Source: Halorubrum aquaticum
GTDB taxonomy: Archaea > Halobacteriota > Halobacteria > Halobacteriales > Haloferacaceae
DNA length: 64,000 bases
NCBI RefSeq assembly: GCF_900113615.1
Contig: NZ_FOPZ01000009.1
Span: 38,399-102,398 of the forward strand
Reading direction: 5' to 3'
In this document: piece after piece, positions 35,361 to 44,113 of the stretch
How the letters are laid out: each line of letters opens with the position of its first letter
Position numbering within the stretch: position 1 is the stretch's first letter
Notes under the pieces: generated by a model
Seen by the model: the letters and a program-made list of their open reading frames with translations, nothing else
Told to the model about the DNA's origin: nothing
The model's database searches: none
Translations under genes and position numbers: made by a program

Positions 35361-35530
35361 CGTCTCTCCGGACGTTTCACTCTCTCCCACGGGCGGTTCA
35401 CCGTCGTCTCAGGGGACGTTCTCGGGACTCCCGCCGTACCGACTTCTGAGCCCCTCGTCGTAACGACTAAGAACGGAACGCCCCTCCGTTAGGCTAATGA
35501 ATCACGAGTTTTCCGCCCGAGGTGGTCCCC

Positions 35531-36223
35531 GTGGGCGTCGAGATTAAGGAAACGGAGGTGGACGAGGAGGACTTCGAGGAGATGAAACGGTTCGTTCGCG
35601 ATTACCTCGCGGCCAGCGTCGAGAGCGAGGAGGACGGCGGCCGGATGCGGTGGTACCCCTGGCACTCGGCGGAATACCGCTTCAACCACATCCTCAACGT
35701 GGTCGACCTCGCGGAGGAGATCGCCGAAGCGGAGGGCGCGGACGCCGACGTGGTCCGGGTGGCGGCGGTGTTCCACGACGTGTCCAAACTCGAGGCCGAC
35801 CAGGACGTCCACGCCGAGGCCGGCGCGCGCGTCGCCCGCGAGTACCTCCGGAGCCGCGGCAACTACCCCGAGTCGTTCATCGAGGAGGTGTGCGGGGCGG
35901 TCGTCGACCACTCCTACACCGGCGATCTGGCCGACGTGCCACTGGAGAGCCGGTGTCTGATCGAGGCGGACGTGCTCGACAAGGTCGGCGCGAACGGGGC
36001 CGTGTTGATGCTGTTGCGGATGGGCTACGAGTCACGCACCCACATGGACGCCGCGAAGATGGTCGACCGGGTGCTCGACCGCGGCCGCGACCACACCGAC
36101 CGGGTCGTCTCCGACACCGCGGAGAGCATCGCCCACCAGCGGATCAAACGCGTCCAGTGGATCCGCGAGTGGCTCGAGGAGGAGGTCAGCCGGATGGACG
36201 CGAACGGCGCCGTCGAGCGGTGA
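35531..36223 (+). CDS. HD-domain phosphohydrolase
   Basis: A 230-residue HD-superfamily protein. Metal ligands: WHSAEYRFNHILNVVDLAEEIAE (first H), VFHDVSKLEADQDVHAEAG (HD), and VDHSYTGD (last D/H group). Such enzymes cleave phosphomonoesters of nucleotides. The start is set to GTG 35531 by a nearby GAGGTGG (35518-35524); GTG 35522 is the alternative. Substrate unknown. Confidence 0.82.
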   Translation: MGVEIKETEVDEEDFEEMKRFVRDYLAASVESEEDGGRMRWYPWHSAEYRFNHILNVVDLAEEIAEAEGADADVVRVAAVFHDVSKLEADQDVHAEAGARVAREYLRSRGNYPESFIEEVCGAVVDHSYTGDLADVPLESRCLIEADVLDKVGANGAVLMLLRMGYESRTHMDAAKMVDRVLDRGRDHTDRVVSDTAESIAHQRIKRVQWIREWLEEEVSRMDANGAVER

Positions 36224-36230
36224 GGCGCGC

Positions 36231-36890
36231 TTAAGCCTCCGGATCCACCGCGGGCAGCGTCGTCGAGAGGTACCGGCTCGCCTCCTCGCGAACCGCCCCG
36301 GTCCAGTCGCGGTCGGCGGTCGTGGACCAGCGCAGCATCGCGCCGATCGCGAGCGTCTGGAGCGTCTCCGCGACCGCCGCCGGGTGGACGTCGCGTTCGG
36401 CCTCCCGCGGCACGGCGCCGTCCCCGCTCGCGACGGACTCGGCGGCCGCCTCCCGGACCGACCGCTCGAGGAACCGCCGGAACACGCGGTCGCTTCGGTC
36501 GAAGTGTTCGCGGTACGCCGCGTCCGTCGCCGCCTGCGCCCGGAGTTCGACCATCGCGACGAGGAACCGCCCGTCGGGGGCGTATTCGTCGTCGACGCCG
36601 CCCGGATCGGCCATCGCGGCCACGTAGGCGTCGAGCCGCGCCCGGGGCGGGAGTTCGAAGGCGTCCCCGGAAACGGCCGTCTCGAACCCGTCGAGCAGGA
36701 ACTCGAGGAGGTCGACCAACAGCTCGTCCTTCCCGTCGTAGTGGTGGTACACGAGCGAGGGGCTCTTCTCGAAGGCCTCGCCGATCCGCTTTATCGTGAG
36801 GTCCGCGTATCCGTGTTCACAGAGCGCACGGAAGGCCGCGCCGAGGATGGTCTCCCGGGTGTCCGCCGGCTCCGTGAACGGGTCGTCCAT
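36231..36890 (-). CDS. TetR/AcrR family transcription regulator
   Basis: A 219-residue regulator with an N-terminal HTH (about residues 10-55; ETILGAAFRALCEHGYADLT, IGEAFEKSPSLVYHHYDGKD) and a C-terminal ligand-binding domain. Divergent from the COG1361-RND transporter pair and separated from it by a palindrome at 36928-36943, so it probably represses both itself and the transporter. A GTATATATC TATA element (36911-36919) lies about 25 bases ahead of its ATG. Confidence 0.88.
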   Translation of the reverse strand: MDDPFTEPADTRETILGAAFRALCEHGYADLTIKRIGEAFEKSPSLVYHHYDGKDELLVDLLEFLLDGFETAVSGDAFELPPRARLDAYVAAMADPGGVDDEYAPDGRFLVAMVELRAQAATDAAYREHFDRSDRVFRRFLERSVREAAAESVASGDGAVPREAERDVHPAAVAETLQTLAIGAMLRWSTTADRDWTGAVREEASRYLSTTLPAVDPEA

Positions 36891-36927
36891 GCGCGGTGTA
36901 CCCGGTAGGGGTATATATCGCTCCTGA

Positions 36928-36943
36928 TTGAACGTTCATTCAA
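36928..36943. promoter_or_regulatory. Putative TetR operator between divergent genes
   Basis: TTGAACGTTCATTCAA contains the perfect 10-bp palindrome TGAACGTTCA and the right two-thirds of the common archaeal TetR box TGAATGAACGTTCATTCA. It is 10-20 bases outside the TATA box of the regulator gene, where binding would block transcription of both genes. Assignment is by position and palindrome; not tested. Confidence 0.6.
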
Positions 36944-37143
36944 CACGCTTATGCCGCGGGCGGGAGAGGCGGATCCATGACTCGACCACCGACGCTCGGG
37001 GGACCGACCCTCCGAAGTCGCGACGTCACGCTCGCGGCCCCCGCTCCCGTTCCGGTCCTTCCGACCCCTCCACACGGCTCACCCGACCTCCGACCAGATA
37101 TCCGGGTCCTCACACGCCACCGTTCCGACTCAGGGGGTGAGCG

Positions 37144-39198
37144 GTGACGCCGTCGAGCGGGCGCACGGCGGTCGCGGTCGTCGTCGCGGGCGCGCTCCTC
37201 GTCGCCGCCGTCGGGAGCTTCGCCGGCGTCGCCGCACAGCCGACGCCGACCCCAGCGGCCGCCGGCGGATCGACCGTCTCCGACGGTCCCGGCACGGCGG
37301 GGACGCTCGCGGTCGGCGGTTCCGACGGCGACGGCGCGGTCGACCAGTTCGGACAGGTCCGCGGCGAGCCGGACCTCGAAGCGTACCTCCCACAGCCGAC
37401 GATTCCGACCGGCGGGAAGACGACGATCGAGGTCGACCTCCTCAACACGGGCGAGATGGAGATGGGAAGCGACATCGACCCGCGCGTGACGACCGCCCGC
37501 AGCCTCCGGCTGGAGGCCGAAGCGGAGGACGAGGACGACCCGATCGAGGTAACGACCGGCGAGGTCGCCGTCGGCGACGTGCCGCCCGGCACGCCCAGAC
37601 CGGTCCCCATCGAGATCGCCGTCCCCGACGACGCGGCCGACGGCGAGTACGAGATCGACGTGACGGTCCGCTACCGCTACACTCGGACCATCGTCCCGAA
37701 CGGGAGCACCAACTACGAGTCCTCCCGTACCGAGGAGCTCGACGTCACCGTCGTGGTCGACGACGGCGCGCGGTTCGCGATCGTCGACGCCGACACCGAC
37801 GCGCAGGTCGGCGGCACCGGCGAGGTGGACGCCACGCTGCGGAACGTCGGCGACGAGACCGCCCGCGACGCGATCGTTACGGGAAGCGCCTCGGGCAGCG
37901 GCGTCACGGTGGGCGCGAACGGCCCGCCGGACGTGTTCGTCGGCGACTGGGCCCCCGGCGAGAACCGCACCGTGACGTTCGACTCGACGGTCGCGCCCGA
38001 CTTCGCCGGCGGGACCTACGTGTTGCGCTCGAACGTCGAGTACCGCGACGGCGACGGGGCGGAGGTCACCTCGCCGTCCTCGCGGGTCGGCGTCACGCCG
38101 ACGCCCGAACAGCGGTTCGCGGTCGACGGCGTCGGCGGGAGCCTGGCGGTCGGCCACTCGGGGAACGTCACCGGGACGGTGGCCAACGACGGTCCGCTGG
38201 CGGTCGACGACGCCGTCCTCGTGGCCGAGTCGACGAGCCCCGGCGTGACGTTCGCCGAGAGCCGGTACGCGCTCCCCGACCTCGAACCCGGCGAGTCGAC
38301 CGACTTCTCGCTCGACGCCGACGTGACCCCCGAGGCCGACCCCGGCCCGCGACAGGTCCGGTTCACCGTCGAACACGAGAGCGGGGACCGCACCGCGACC
38401 GACGAGTCGACCGCCCGGATCGAGGTGGGTCCGGGCCAGTCGTTCGCGGTCGACGGCGTCGACTCGACCCTGGAGGTCGGCTACTCCGGGTCGATAAACG
38501 GGACGCTCGAGAACGACGGACCGCGGACCGTCGACGAGGCGGTGCTGGTGGCCGAGCCGCAGAGCACCCGGGTGACGCTCGGCGAGAGCCGGTACGCCCT
38601 CCCGGACCTCGCGCCCGGCGAGTCGACCGATTTCTCGTTCGACGCCGACGTGAGCGGGCAGGCGGATCCCGGACCGCGGCAGGTCCGGTTCACCGTGGAG
38701 TACATGGGTGACGACGCGACGCTGACCGAGGAGTCGACCGCCCGGATCGAGGTCGCGCCGCGGCGGCCGGAGTTCGCGATCGAGGCCGACGACCCGGTCG
38801 TGCCGGCCGGCGAGACGCGGCGGATCACCTTCGAGATCACCAACCAGCGGCCCGAGACGCTCTCGTCGATCAACGCCGGACTGTACGCCGACGACCCGAT
38901 CTCGGCCGTCGAGGACGAGGCGTTCGTCGATGAACTCGAGCCCGGCGAGTCGACCGAGATCCGGTTCGAGGTGTCCGCCGCCGGAAGCGCCGGCGCCCGG
39001 ACGTACCCGGTCGAGCTGGACTTCCGGTACGACGACGAGCGCGGGAACGACCGGATCTCCGACGTGACCCAGTACCCGGTCGACGTGTCCGAACCCGTCG
39101 ACGACGGCGGCGGTCCGCCGATCGGCACGGTCGTTCTCGGCGTTCTGGTCCTCGTCGTGCTCGTCGGCGGGGCGGTCTGGTACCGCGGGCGACAGTGA
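37144..39198 (+). CDS. COG1361 S-layer-like exoprotein with two CARDB-type repeats
   Basis: A 684-residue exoprotein: signal peptide (about 1-34), several Ig/CARDB-like beta domains, and a C-terminal membrane anchor (GTVVLGVLVLVVLVGGAVWY) with a short basic end. Residues 322-430 and 431-540 are tandem copies: both contain ESRYALPDL-PGESTDFS and DPGPRQVRFTVE, then ESTARIEV. COG1361 proteins are commonly encoded with RND/MMPL transporters and are likely adaptor or periplasmic partners. Start GTG 37144; the stop of a 56-codon ORF (36977-37147) overlaps it. Confidence 0.82.
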   Translation: MTPSSGRTAVAVVVAGALLVAAVGSFAGVAAQPTPTPAAAGGSTVSDGPGTAGTLAVGGSDGDGAVDQFGQVRGEPDLEAYLPQPTIPTGGKTTIEVDLLNTGEMEMGSDIDPRVTTARSLRLEAEAEDEDDPIEVTTGEVAVGDVPPGTPRPVPIEIAVPDDAADGEYEIDVTVRYRYTRTIVPNGSTNYESSRTEELDVTVVVDDGARFAIVDADTDAQVGGTGEVDATLRNVGDETARDAIVTGSASGSGVTVGANGPPDVFVGDWAPGENRTVTFDSTVAPDFAGGTYVLRSNVEYRDGDGAEVTSPSSRVGVTPTPEQRFAVDGVGGSLAVGHSGNVTGTVANDGPLAVDDAVLVAESTSPGVTFAESRYALPDLEPGESTDFSLDADVTPEADPGPRQVRFTVEHESGDRTATDESTARIEVGPGQSFAVDGVDSTLEVGYSGSINGTLENDGPRTVDEAVLVAEPQSTRVTLGESRYALPDLAPGESTDFSFDADVSGQADPGPRQVRFTVEYMGDDATLTEESTARIEVAPRRPEFAIEADDPVVPAGETRRITFEITNQRPETLSSINAGLYADDPISAVEDEAFVDELEPGESTEIRFEVSAAGSAGARTYPVELDFRYDDERGNDRISDVTQYPVDVSEPVDDGGGPPIGTVVLGVLVLVVLVGGAVWYRGRQ

Positions 39199-39264
39199 TC
39201 CGATGACCGGACTCGATACGCATCGATCCCCCGAAAGACGGGGTCCGCAACCGCGGAGGCGACG

Positions 39265-41766
39265 GTGACCCTCGCCGATCGGGTCGTCGAGCGGATCGAC
39301 GAGCTCGCCACCGAGCGCCCGGTGACCGTCATCGTCGCGTTCCTGCTCGTGAGCGTCGTCGCGCTCGGGGGCGTCACGGCGATCTCGACGTCCGCGGGGG
39401 CCGACCAGTTCACCCAGGACATCCCTGCCCAGCAGGCGCTCGACGAGATCGACGAGGAGTTCGAGTCCTCGATCGGCGGCTCGGCCACCTCCGCGCAGGT
39501 CATCGTCACCGAGGACAACGTCCTCTCGCGGGACGCGCTCTTGCGGATCCTCGAAACGCAGGACCGACTGGAGTCGCGCTCGACGCTTCGGGTCGCGTCG
39601 ACGACGAGCCACGCGAACGCGATCGCGAGGCGGCTCGATCCGTCGGCGGAGACGGCGGGCGAGCAGCGGGACGCGGTCGCGGAGGCGACGCCGACCGAAC
39701 TCGCGGACGCGATCGAGGCCGCCGACGAGTCCGGGGCGGTGGCCGCACAGCTGTCGACGGACTACAACCCCACCGCCCAGCAGGCCGACAGCGCGATCGT
39801 CGGCGTCACCTACGACGTGCCCGACGCGGCGACGACCGCCCGGGTGGAGACGCTTCAGGTCCGAAGCGTCGAGGTCGTCGACTCCGTTCCGGGCATGGAG
39901 GCCGGCGAGAACGCGATCCTCTTCGGCGACGGGATACTCCAGAGCGAGATCAACGCGCTGCTCACCGACACCGCCGTCATCGTCTTTCCGGCGGCGGTCC
40001 TGTTCATCCTCTTCTTCCTGCTTTTCGCCTATCGCGACCCGATCGACATGACGCTCGGGCTCTCCGCGCTCGGGATGTCCGTCCTCTGGACGTTCGGGTT
40101 CATGGGATACGCCGGGATCCCCTTCTCCGACTCGCTCATCACCGTGTTTCCGCTTCTCGTGGCGGTCGGGATCGACTTCGGGATACACATCATCAACCGC
40201 TATCGCGAGGAACGGCTGCAGGGCGGCGGGATCGGCGACTCGATGCGGACGACGACCGACCAGCTGTTCATCGCGTTCCTGCTCGTGACGATCACGACCG
40301 TCGTCAGCCTGATCGCCAACGTCGTGAGCCCGTTCGACCCGAACCGCGACTTCGGGATCGTCGCCGCCGTGGGGATGGTGTTCACGCTCTTGGTCTTCGG
40401 GATCTACCTCCCCGCCGCGAAGGTCCTCGTCGATCGGTGGCGCGACCGGCTCCCGATCCCCGAGTTCGGGTCCACGCCGCTCGGAACGGGCGGCTCGCGG
40501 CTCGCCGGGGTCCTCCACGTCGGCGTCGACCTCTCGCGCGTCGCCCCCGTCCTCGTCGTGGTCGTCGTGCTCCTCGGCGGGGCGCTCGGCGGCGCGTACG
40601 GGACGGGCGTCGACACCGAGTTCTCCGAGGAGGCGTTCTTCCCGGACGAACAGCGGCTGGAGACCTACAGCCAGCTTCCCGAGCCGCTCGCGCCGACGGA
40701 CTACACGTTCCTCGACGTGCTCACCCTCTTCGAGGAGGAGTTCGACCAGGACTTCGTGGGCTCCGTGACGCTGTACGTCGACCAGTCGGTTCGCGACGAC
40801 GACTCGCTCGAGCTCATCGACCGGACCACGCGAAACCCGCCGGACACCTTCGCGACGACCGACGAGCGCCGCGCGCAGAGCACGAGCATCGTCACGGTGA
40901 TCGAAGAACACGCCGAGAGCGACCCCGAGTTCCGTCGGACCGTCGAGCGGAACGACCGGCTCGGCACGGGCGTCCCCGACCGCAACGTCGACGAGGTGTA
41001 CGACGAACTGCTCGACTCCTCGGCGGAGGAACGCGCGCGGGGGTACATCGCCGCCGACCGCGGGAGCGCCCGGATCGACTACACGATCCGGCCGGGCGTC
41101 GAGAGCGCGCAGGCCGTCGCTGACGCTCGGGCGCTCGCGGAGCGGACGCCGCTGACCGCGGTCGCGACCGGGACGCTCGTCGTCAACGAGGCCGTGATCG
41201 AGTTGCTTCTCGAGTCGGCGATTCAGAGCCTGATCGCGGCGTTCGTCTTCACGGCGGCGTTCCTGATGCTCTCGTACCGGTATCTGGAGGGGAAGGCGGT
41301 CTACGGGGCCCTCAACCTCGTCCCCGTGCTCGCGACCGTCGGGCTGCTGGCCGGGTCGATGTGGCTCCTCGACATCCCGCTGACGCCGATCAACGCGCCC
41401 ATCCTCTCCGTTTCCATCGGGCTCGGAGTGGATTACACCGTCCACTTCGTCCATCGGTTCGTCGACGAGTACAAGGGCGGCAAGCCGATACACGAGGCGC
41501 TCGACGTCACCATCGGCGGCACCGGGGGCGCGCTCACCGGAAGCATGCTCACGACCGTCACCGGCCTCGGCGTGCTCTGGCTCGCCGTGATCCCGCTGAT
41601 CCAGGAGTTCGGCGCGCTGCTCGCGCTCGGCGTGTTCTACGCGTACCTCTGTTCGATCGTGTTGGTGCCGTCGCTGGTGGTCGTGTGGGACCGCTACGGC
41701 TCTCGCGTCGGGCTCGGGCTGGAGGCGACGCTCCGGGAGGAGGAGGCGGAGCGCGGCGGAAGATAA
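39265..41766 (+). CDS. RND/MMPL family transporter
   Basis: An 833-residue RND-superfamily membrane protein of the MMPL/HpnN type. Two halves each have a large loop plus about six helices (first at 20-40, then 220-385 and 635-790). Conserved pieces: GIDFGIHIINRYREE in the first half and SVSIGLGVDYTVHFVHRFVDEY in the second. It exports lipids or hydrophobic compounds using H+ or Na+. GTG 39265 is preceded by a GGAGG at 39255-39259. Cotranscribed with the COG1361 gene, 66 bases upstream. Confidence 0.88.
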   Translation: MTLADRVVERIDELATERPVTVIVAFLLVSVVALGGVTAISTSAGADQFTQDIPAQQALDEIDEEFESSIGGSATSAQVIVTEDNVLSRDALLRILETQDRLESRSTLRVASTTSHANAIARRLDPSAETAGEQRDAVAEATPTELADAIEAADESGAVAAQLSTDYNPTAQQADSAIVGVTYDVPDAATTARVETLQVRSVEVVDSVPGMEAGENAILFGDGILQSEINALLTDTAVIVFPAAVLFILFFLLFAYRDPIDMTLGLSALGMSVLWTFGFMGYAGIPFSDSLITVFPLLVAVGIDFGIHIINRYREERLQGGGIGDSMRTTTDQLFIAFLLVTITTVVSLIANVVSPFDPNRDFGIVAAVGMVFTLLVFGIYLPAAKVLVDRWRDRLPIPEFGSTPLGTGGSRLAGVLHVGVDLSRVAPVLVVVVVLLGGALGGAYGTGVDTEFSEEAFFPDEQRLETYSQLPEPLAPTDYTFLDVLTLFEEEFDQDFVGSVTLYVDQSVRDDDSLELIDRTTRNPPDTFATTDERRAQSTSIVTVIEEHAESDPEFRRTVERNDRLGTGVPDRNVDEVYDELLDSSAEERARGYIAADRGSARIDYTIRPGVESAQAVADARALAERTPLTAVATGTLVVNEAVIELLLESAIQSLIAAFVFTAAFLMLSYRYLEGKAVYGALNLVPVLATVGLLAGSMWLLDIPLTPINAPILSVSIGLGVDYTVHFVHRFVDEYKGGKPIHEALDVTIGGTGGALTGSMLTTVTGLGVLWLAVIPLIQEFGALLALGVFYAYLCSIVLVPSLVVVWDRYGSRVGLGLEATLREEEAERGGR

Positions 41767-41906
41767 GGAGCGGGTGATCGGTTGAGATCCTCTCGGTCAG
41801 ACACCCCATTGGACGAACCGGCCGATCGCTTGACATAGTAGGGGACAAACGTCGGCGACGGCGGATCAGCCAGTACACCTTTTCAACGGTCGCTCATACG
41901 TCATCC

Positions 41907-42557
41907 ATGGCAATCGAAGCGACGTTCACTGCGACTGACGGTGAGTTCCCACTGGCCGCCGTCTTCTCGGAGTTTCCCGCGGCCGAGATCGAATTGGACC
42001 GCGTCGTTCCGACGAACGAATTCATCATCCCGTATTTCTGGGTTCGAGACGTCGAAATCGAGAACGTCTCGATGGAGAACGTCACGCATCCGGGAATCCA
42101 CGACATTCGGGTGATCGATGACGTTGACGAGGCGGCGTTCATTCGCATCGACTGGGACTTGGAGTACGAGAGCGTCTTGACCGCGATCATCGAAAACGAC
42201 GTGAACCTCATCTCCGCGCTCGGGAGTGAAGACCAGTGGTCGTTCGAGTTTCGGGCTGAATCACGGGAGGCTCTCGCCGACTTCCAGTCGTACTGTCGAG
42301 ACCACGACATTCCCCTCGAGCTTACGAAGCTTCACGCGCTCTCGCCGTTTGAATCGGGACAGGAGTACGACCTGACCGATACACAGCGTGAAGCGATGAC
42401 GGTCGCGTTCACGCTGGGGTATTATGAGTCTCCGCGGGAGGCGACTCGTCGAGACGTAGCGAACGAACTCGGGATCTCACCGCAGGCCGTCGGGTCTCGG
42501 CTACGGAGGGGAACTCGACGATTGATCTCAAGCACGCTCATGCAGCTCGAACGGTAA
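41907..42557 (+). CDS. HTH-10 (Bat-type) transcription regulator
   Basis: A 216-residue protein with the bacterio-opsin activator HTH-10 domain at its C-terminus: YDLTDTQREAMTVAFTLGYY, then PREATRRDVANELGISPQAV. The first 150 residues form the small haloarchaeal sensor-like alpha/beta domain typical of short Bat-like proteins. It lies in a lower-GC patch and likely controls the neighbouring sensory genes or a distant target. ATG 41907 is well placed. Confidence 0.85.
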   Translation: MAIEATFTATDGEFPLAAVFSEFPAAEIELDRVVPTNEFIIPYFWVRDVEIENVSMENVTHPGIHDIRVIDDVDEAAFIRIDWDLEYESVLTAIIENDVNLISALGSEDQWSFEFRAESREALADFQSYCRDHDIPLELTKLHALSPFESGQEYDLTDTQREAMTVAFTLGYYESPREATRRDVANELGISPQAVGSRLRRGTRRLISSTLMQLER

Positions 42558-42618
42558 TATAAAAAACCGTTTCCCACGAAAAAGTCACCTACATGCTTCC
42601 GGTACTCGTATTCAAGGT

Positions 42619-42984
42619 ATGGAAGGCACACCCATAGGCGCTGAGGAATCCCGAACCGAAAGGGGAGAACCATCGGAAACGGCGTCAGGTTGGGATCTGA
42701 CCGACACTGCGTTCATCGACGAGTTCGAAGAACGGGAGGGCCTCTATCGTGTGAAGTACGACTCGGGTCAAGCTACGCCAAGTTTCGCGGTTATCACCAT
42801 CGTCTCGAAGATCACCGGGATAGACCCGTTGGAGCTCGATCCGTTATACGACAGCATCGACGGCGATGTATTAGATGCGCTGTGTACTGCTGATCTCCCT
42901 TCGGTTAGCCGACTGACCTTCGAGTATACCGGGTGCGAGATCACGGTCGGCACTGATGACGTACTCGAGGTGGTGGCAGGATGA
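42619..42984 (+). CDS. HalOD1 output-domain protein
   Basis: A 121-residue protein with a HalOD1 domain (about 35-118: YDSGQATPSFAVITIVSKIT, IDPLELDPLYDSIDGDVLD, VSRLTFEYTGCEITVGTDD). HalOD1 is a haloarchaeal output domain of signalling proteins. The stop overlaps the ATG of the next ORF (ATGA 42981-42984). An AT patch (TAATATAAAAAACC, 42556-42569) ahead of it is a probable promoter. Exact partner is unknown. Confidence 0.82.
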   Translation: MEGTPIGAEESRTERGEPSETASGWDLTDTAFIDEFEEREGLYRVKYDSGQATPSFAVITIVSKITGIDPLELDPLYDSIDGDVLDALCTADLPSVSRLTFEYTGCEITVGTDDVLEVVAG

Positions 42985-43127
42985 GTGACTCCGTAGTCCT
43001 TGCCGTAAGGCTCCCCGTTCGGGAGAACGAACCGGAGGGGATACCGAGCGATGTGCCCGTCGGACATGACGGGATCCCAGCACGTGGCATCCGCGACTGG
43101 ATCTCGAGCCACAAGCGAGAACGATGA
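42981..43127 (+). CDS. 48-residue protein in a HalOD1/REC-PAS operon
   Basis: A short ORF of 48 residues that starts on the stop of the HalOD1 gene (ATGA 42981-42984) and whose stop overlaps the start of the REC-PAS gene (ATGA 43124-43127). It begins MSDSVVLAVRLPVRENE and ends GIRDWISSHKRER, with the middle rich in Gly, Pro and acids. No family recognised. The double overlap on both sides is strong evidence that it is translated. Confidence 0.65.
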   Translation: MSDSVVLAVRLPVRENEPEGIPSDVPVGHDGIPARGIRDWISSHKRER

Positions 43128-43939
43128 CGGCGACCTCACCGTCCCAACGAACGGAAGAAGGAACGTTTCGCGTCCTCCACGTCGATGACGAGCCCGGATT
43201 CACGGAGTTGGTCAGCGTTTTCCTGGAACGCGAAGACGACCGGTTCGAGATCGTACAGGCGACCAGCGCCAGCAACGGCTTGGACGGACCTTCCGAGCAA
43301 GCGTTCGATTGCGTCATTTCAGATTACGACATGCCCGGCTGTAACGGTATTGAGTTCCTGGAGATGGTTCGAGACGAACATCCTGACCTCCCGTTCATAC
43401 TGTTCACCGGGAAAGGCACCGAAGAGATCGCGAGTGACGCGATCTCAGCAGGAGTCACCGATTACCTACAGAAACAACGGTCCACGGATTGTTATACCGT
43501 GCTCGCCAATGCCGTTTCGAACGCCATCGAACATTACCAGTCCATCCAGACGGTCCGACGACGCGATCAAAAGCTCCGGGAAGTCCTCGAGCGCGTAACG
43601 GATGCCATCGTCGAAGTGGACTCGAATTGGCGGTTCACCCTCGTCAATAAGCGGGCCGAGGAACTCTACGACATGGCCGAAGGGCACCTCATCGGTCGGG
43701 ACTTCTGGGAGGTCTTCAACGAGGCACTCGATACTCGATTCGAAGCGGAGTATCGACAGGTCATGGAAACACGGGAGCCCACCTCGTTCGTCGAATACTT
43801 CCGCCAGCTCGACGGTTGGTTCGACATCGAGGCGTATCCAACGGAGAACGGCGGAATCGCGTTCTACTTCACCGGAGTCTCGAAACCGCTGGCCGACACA
43901 CCGGCGATTGATGACCGTTCAGTATCGACTGATTCGTGA
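43124..43939 (+). CDS. Response regulator with REC and PAS domains
   Basis: A 271-residue protein. REC domain at about 16-130: acidic pair in VLHVDDEP, phosphoacceptor Asp67 in VISDYDMPGCNG, and KGTEEIASDAISAG. PAS domain at about 150-255 (VTDAIVEVDSNWRFTLVNKR, GRDFWEVFNEA). There is no kinase, HTH or enzymatic domain, so it acts as a relay or a protein-partner switch. Last gene of the HalOD1-48aa-REC-PAS operon. Confidence 0.88.
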   Translation: MTATSPSQRTEEGTFRVLHVDDEPGFTELVSVFLEREDDRFEIVQATSASNGLDGPSEQAFDCVISDYDMPGCNGIEFLEMVRDEHPDLPFILFTGKGTEEIASDAISAGVTDYLQKQRSTDCYTVLANAVSNAIEHYQSIQTVRRRDQKLREVLERVTDAIVEVDSNWRFTLVNKRAEELYDMAEGHLIGRDFWEVFNEALDTRFEAEYRQVMETREPTSFVEYFRQLDGWFDIEAYPTENGGIAFYFTGVSKPLADTPAIDDRSVSTDS

Positions 43940-44113
43940 ACCCTCCCTATCTCGTGCGACTTTCCCGACAGTACCTCGACGCTTCGTTCAGGCGCTACTG
44001 AGTACGGGGTACGAATCCCTCGGATCCCTCGGTTACTCCGTCCTCCGTGTTCAGCAGTTCGTTCCTGACGGGTCTCGAGTGGAATACGATTCGACGTGGT
44101 ACGGCGGTATCGC

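Larger units (their letters stand above)
35056..35530. other. 475-base gap: tandem array plus truncated dispersed repeat
   Basis: No convincing gene. It contains a 19-bp tandem array (35092-35163) and a partial copy of the dispersed repeat (about 35200-35360). The last stretch before the HD gene is ordinary gap sequence, with a short AT patch (TAATGAATCACGAG, 35494-35507). Confidence 0.6.

Noticed and set aside
36949..41493. A 1514-codon open frame on the minus strand
   Set aside because: It lies entirely opposite the COG1361 and RND genes, is Asp/Arg/Val/Gly-rich low complexity, and mirrors their codon bias. It is a GC-driven shadow.
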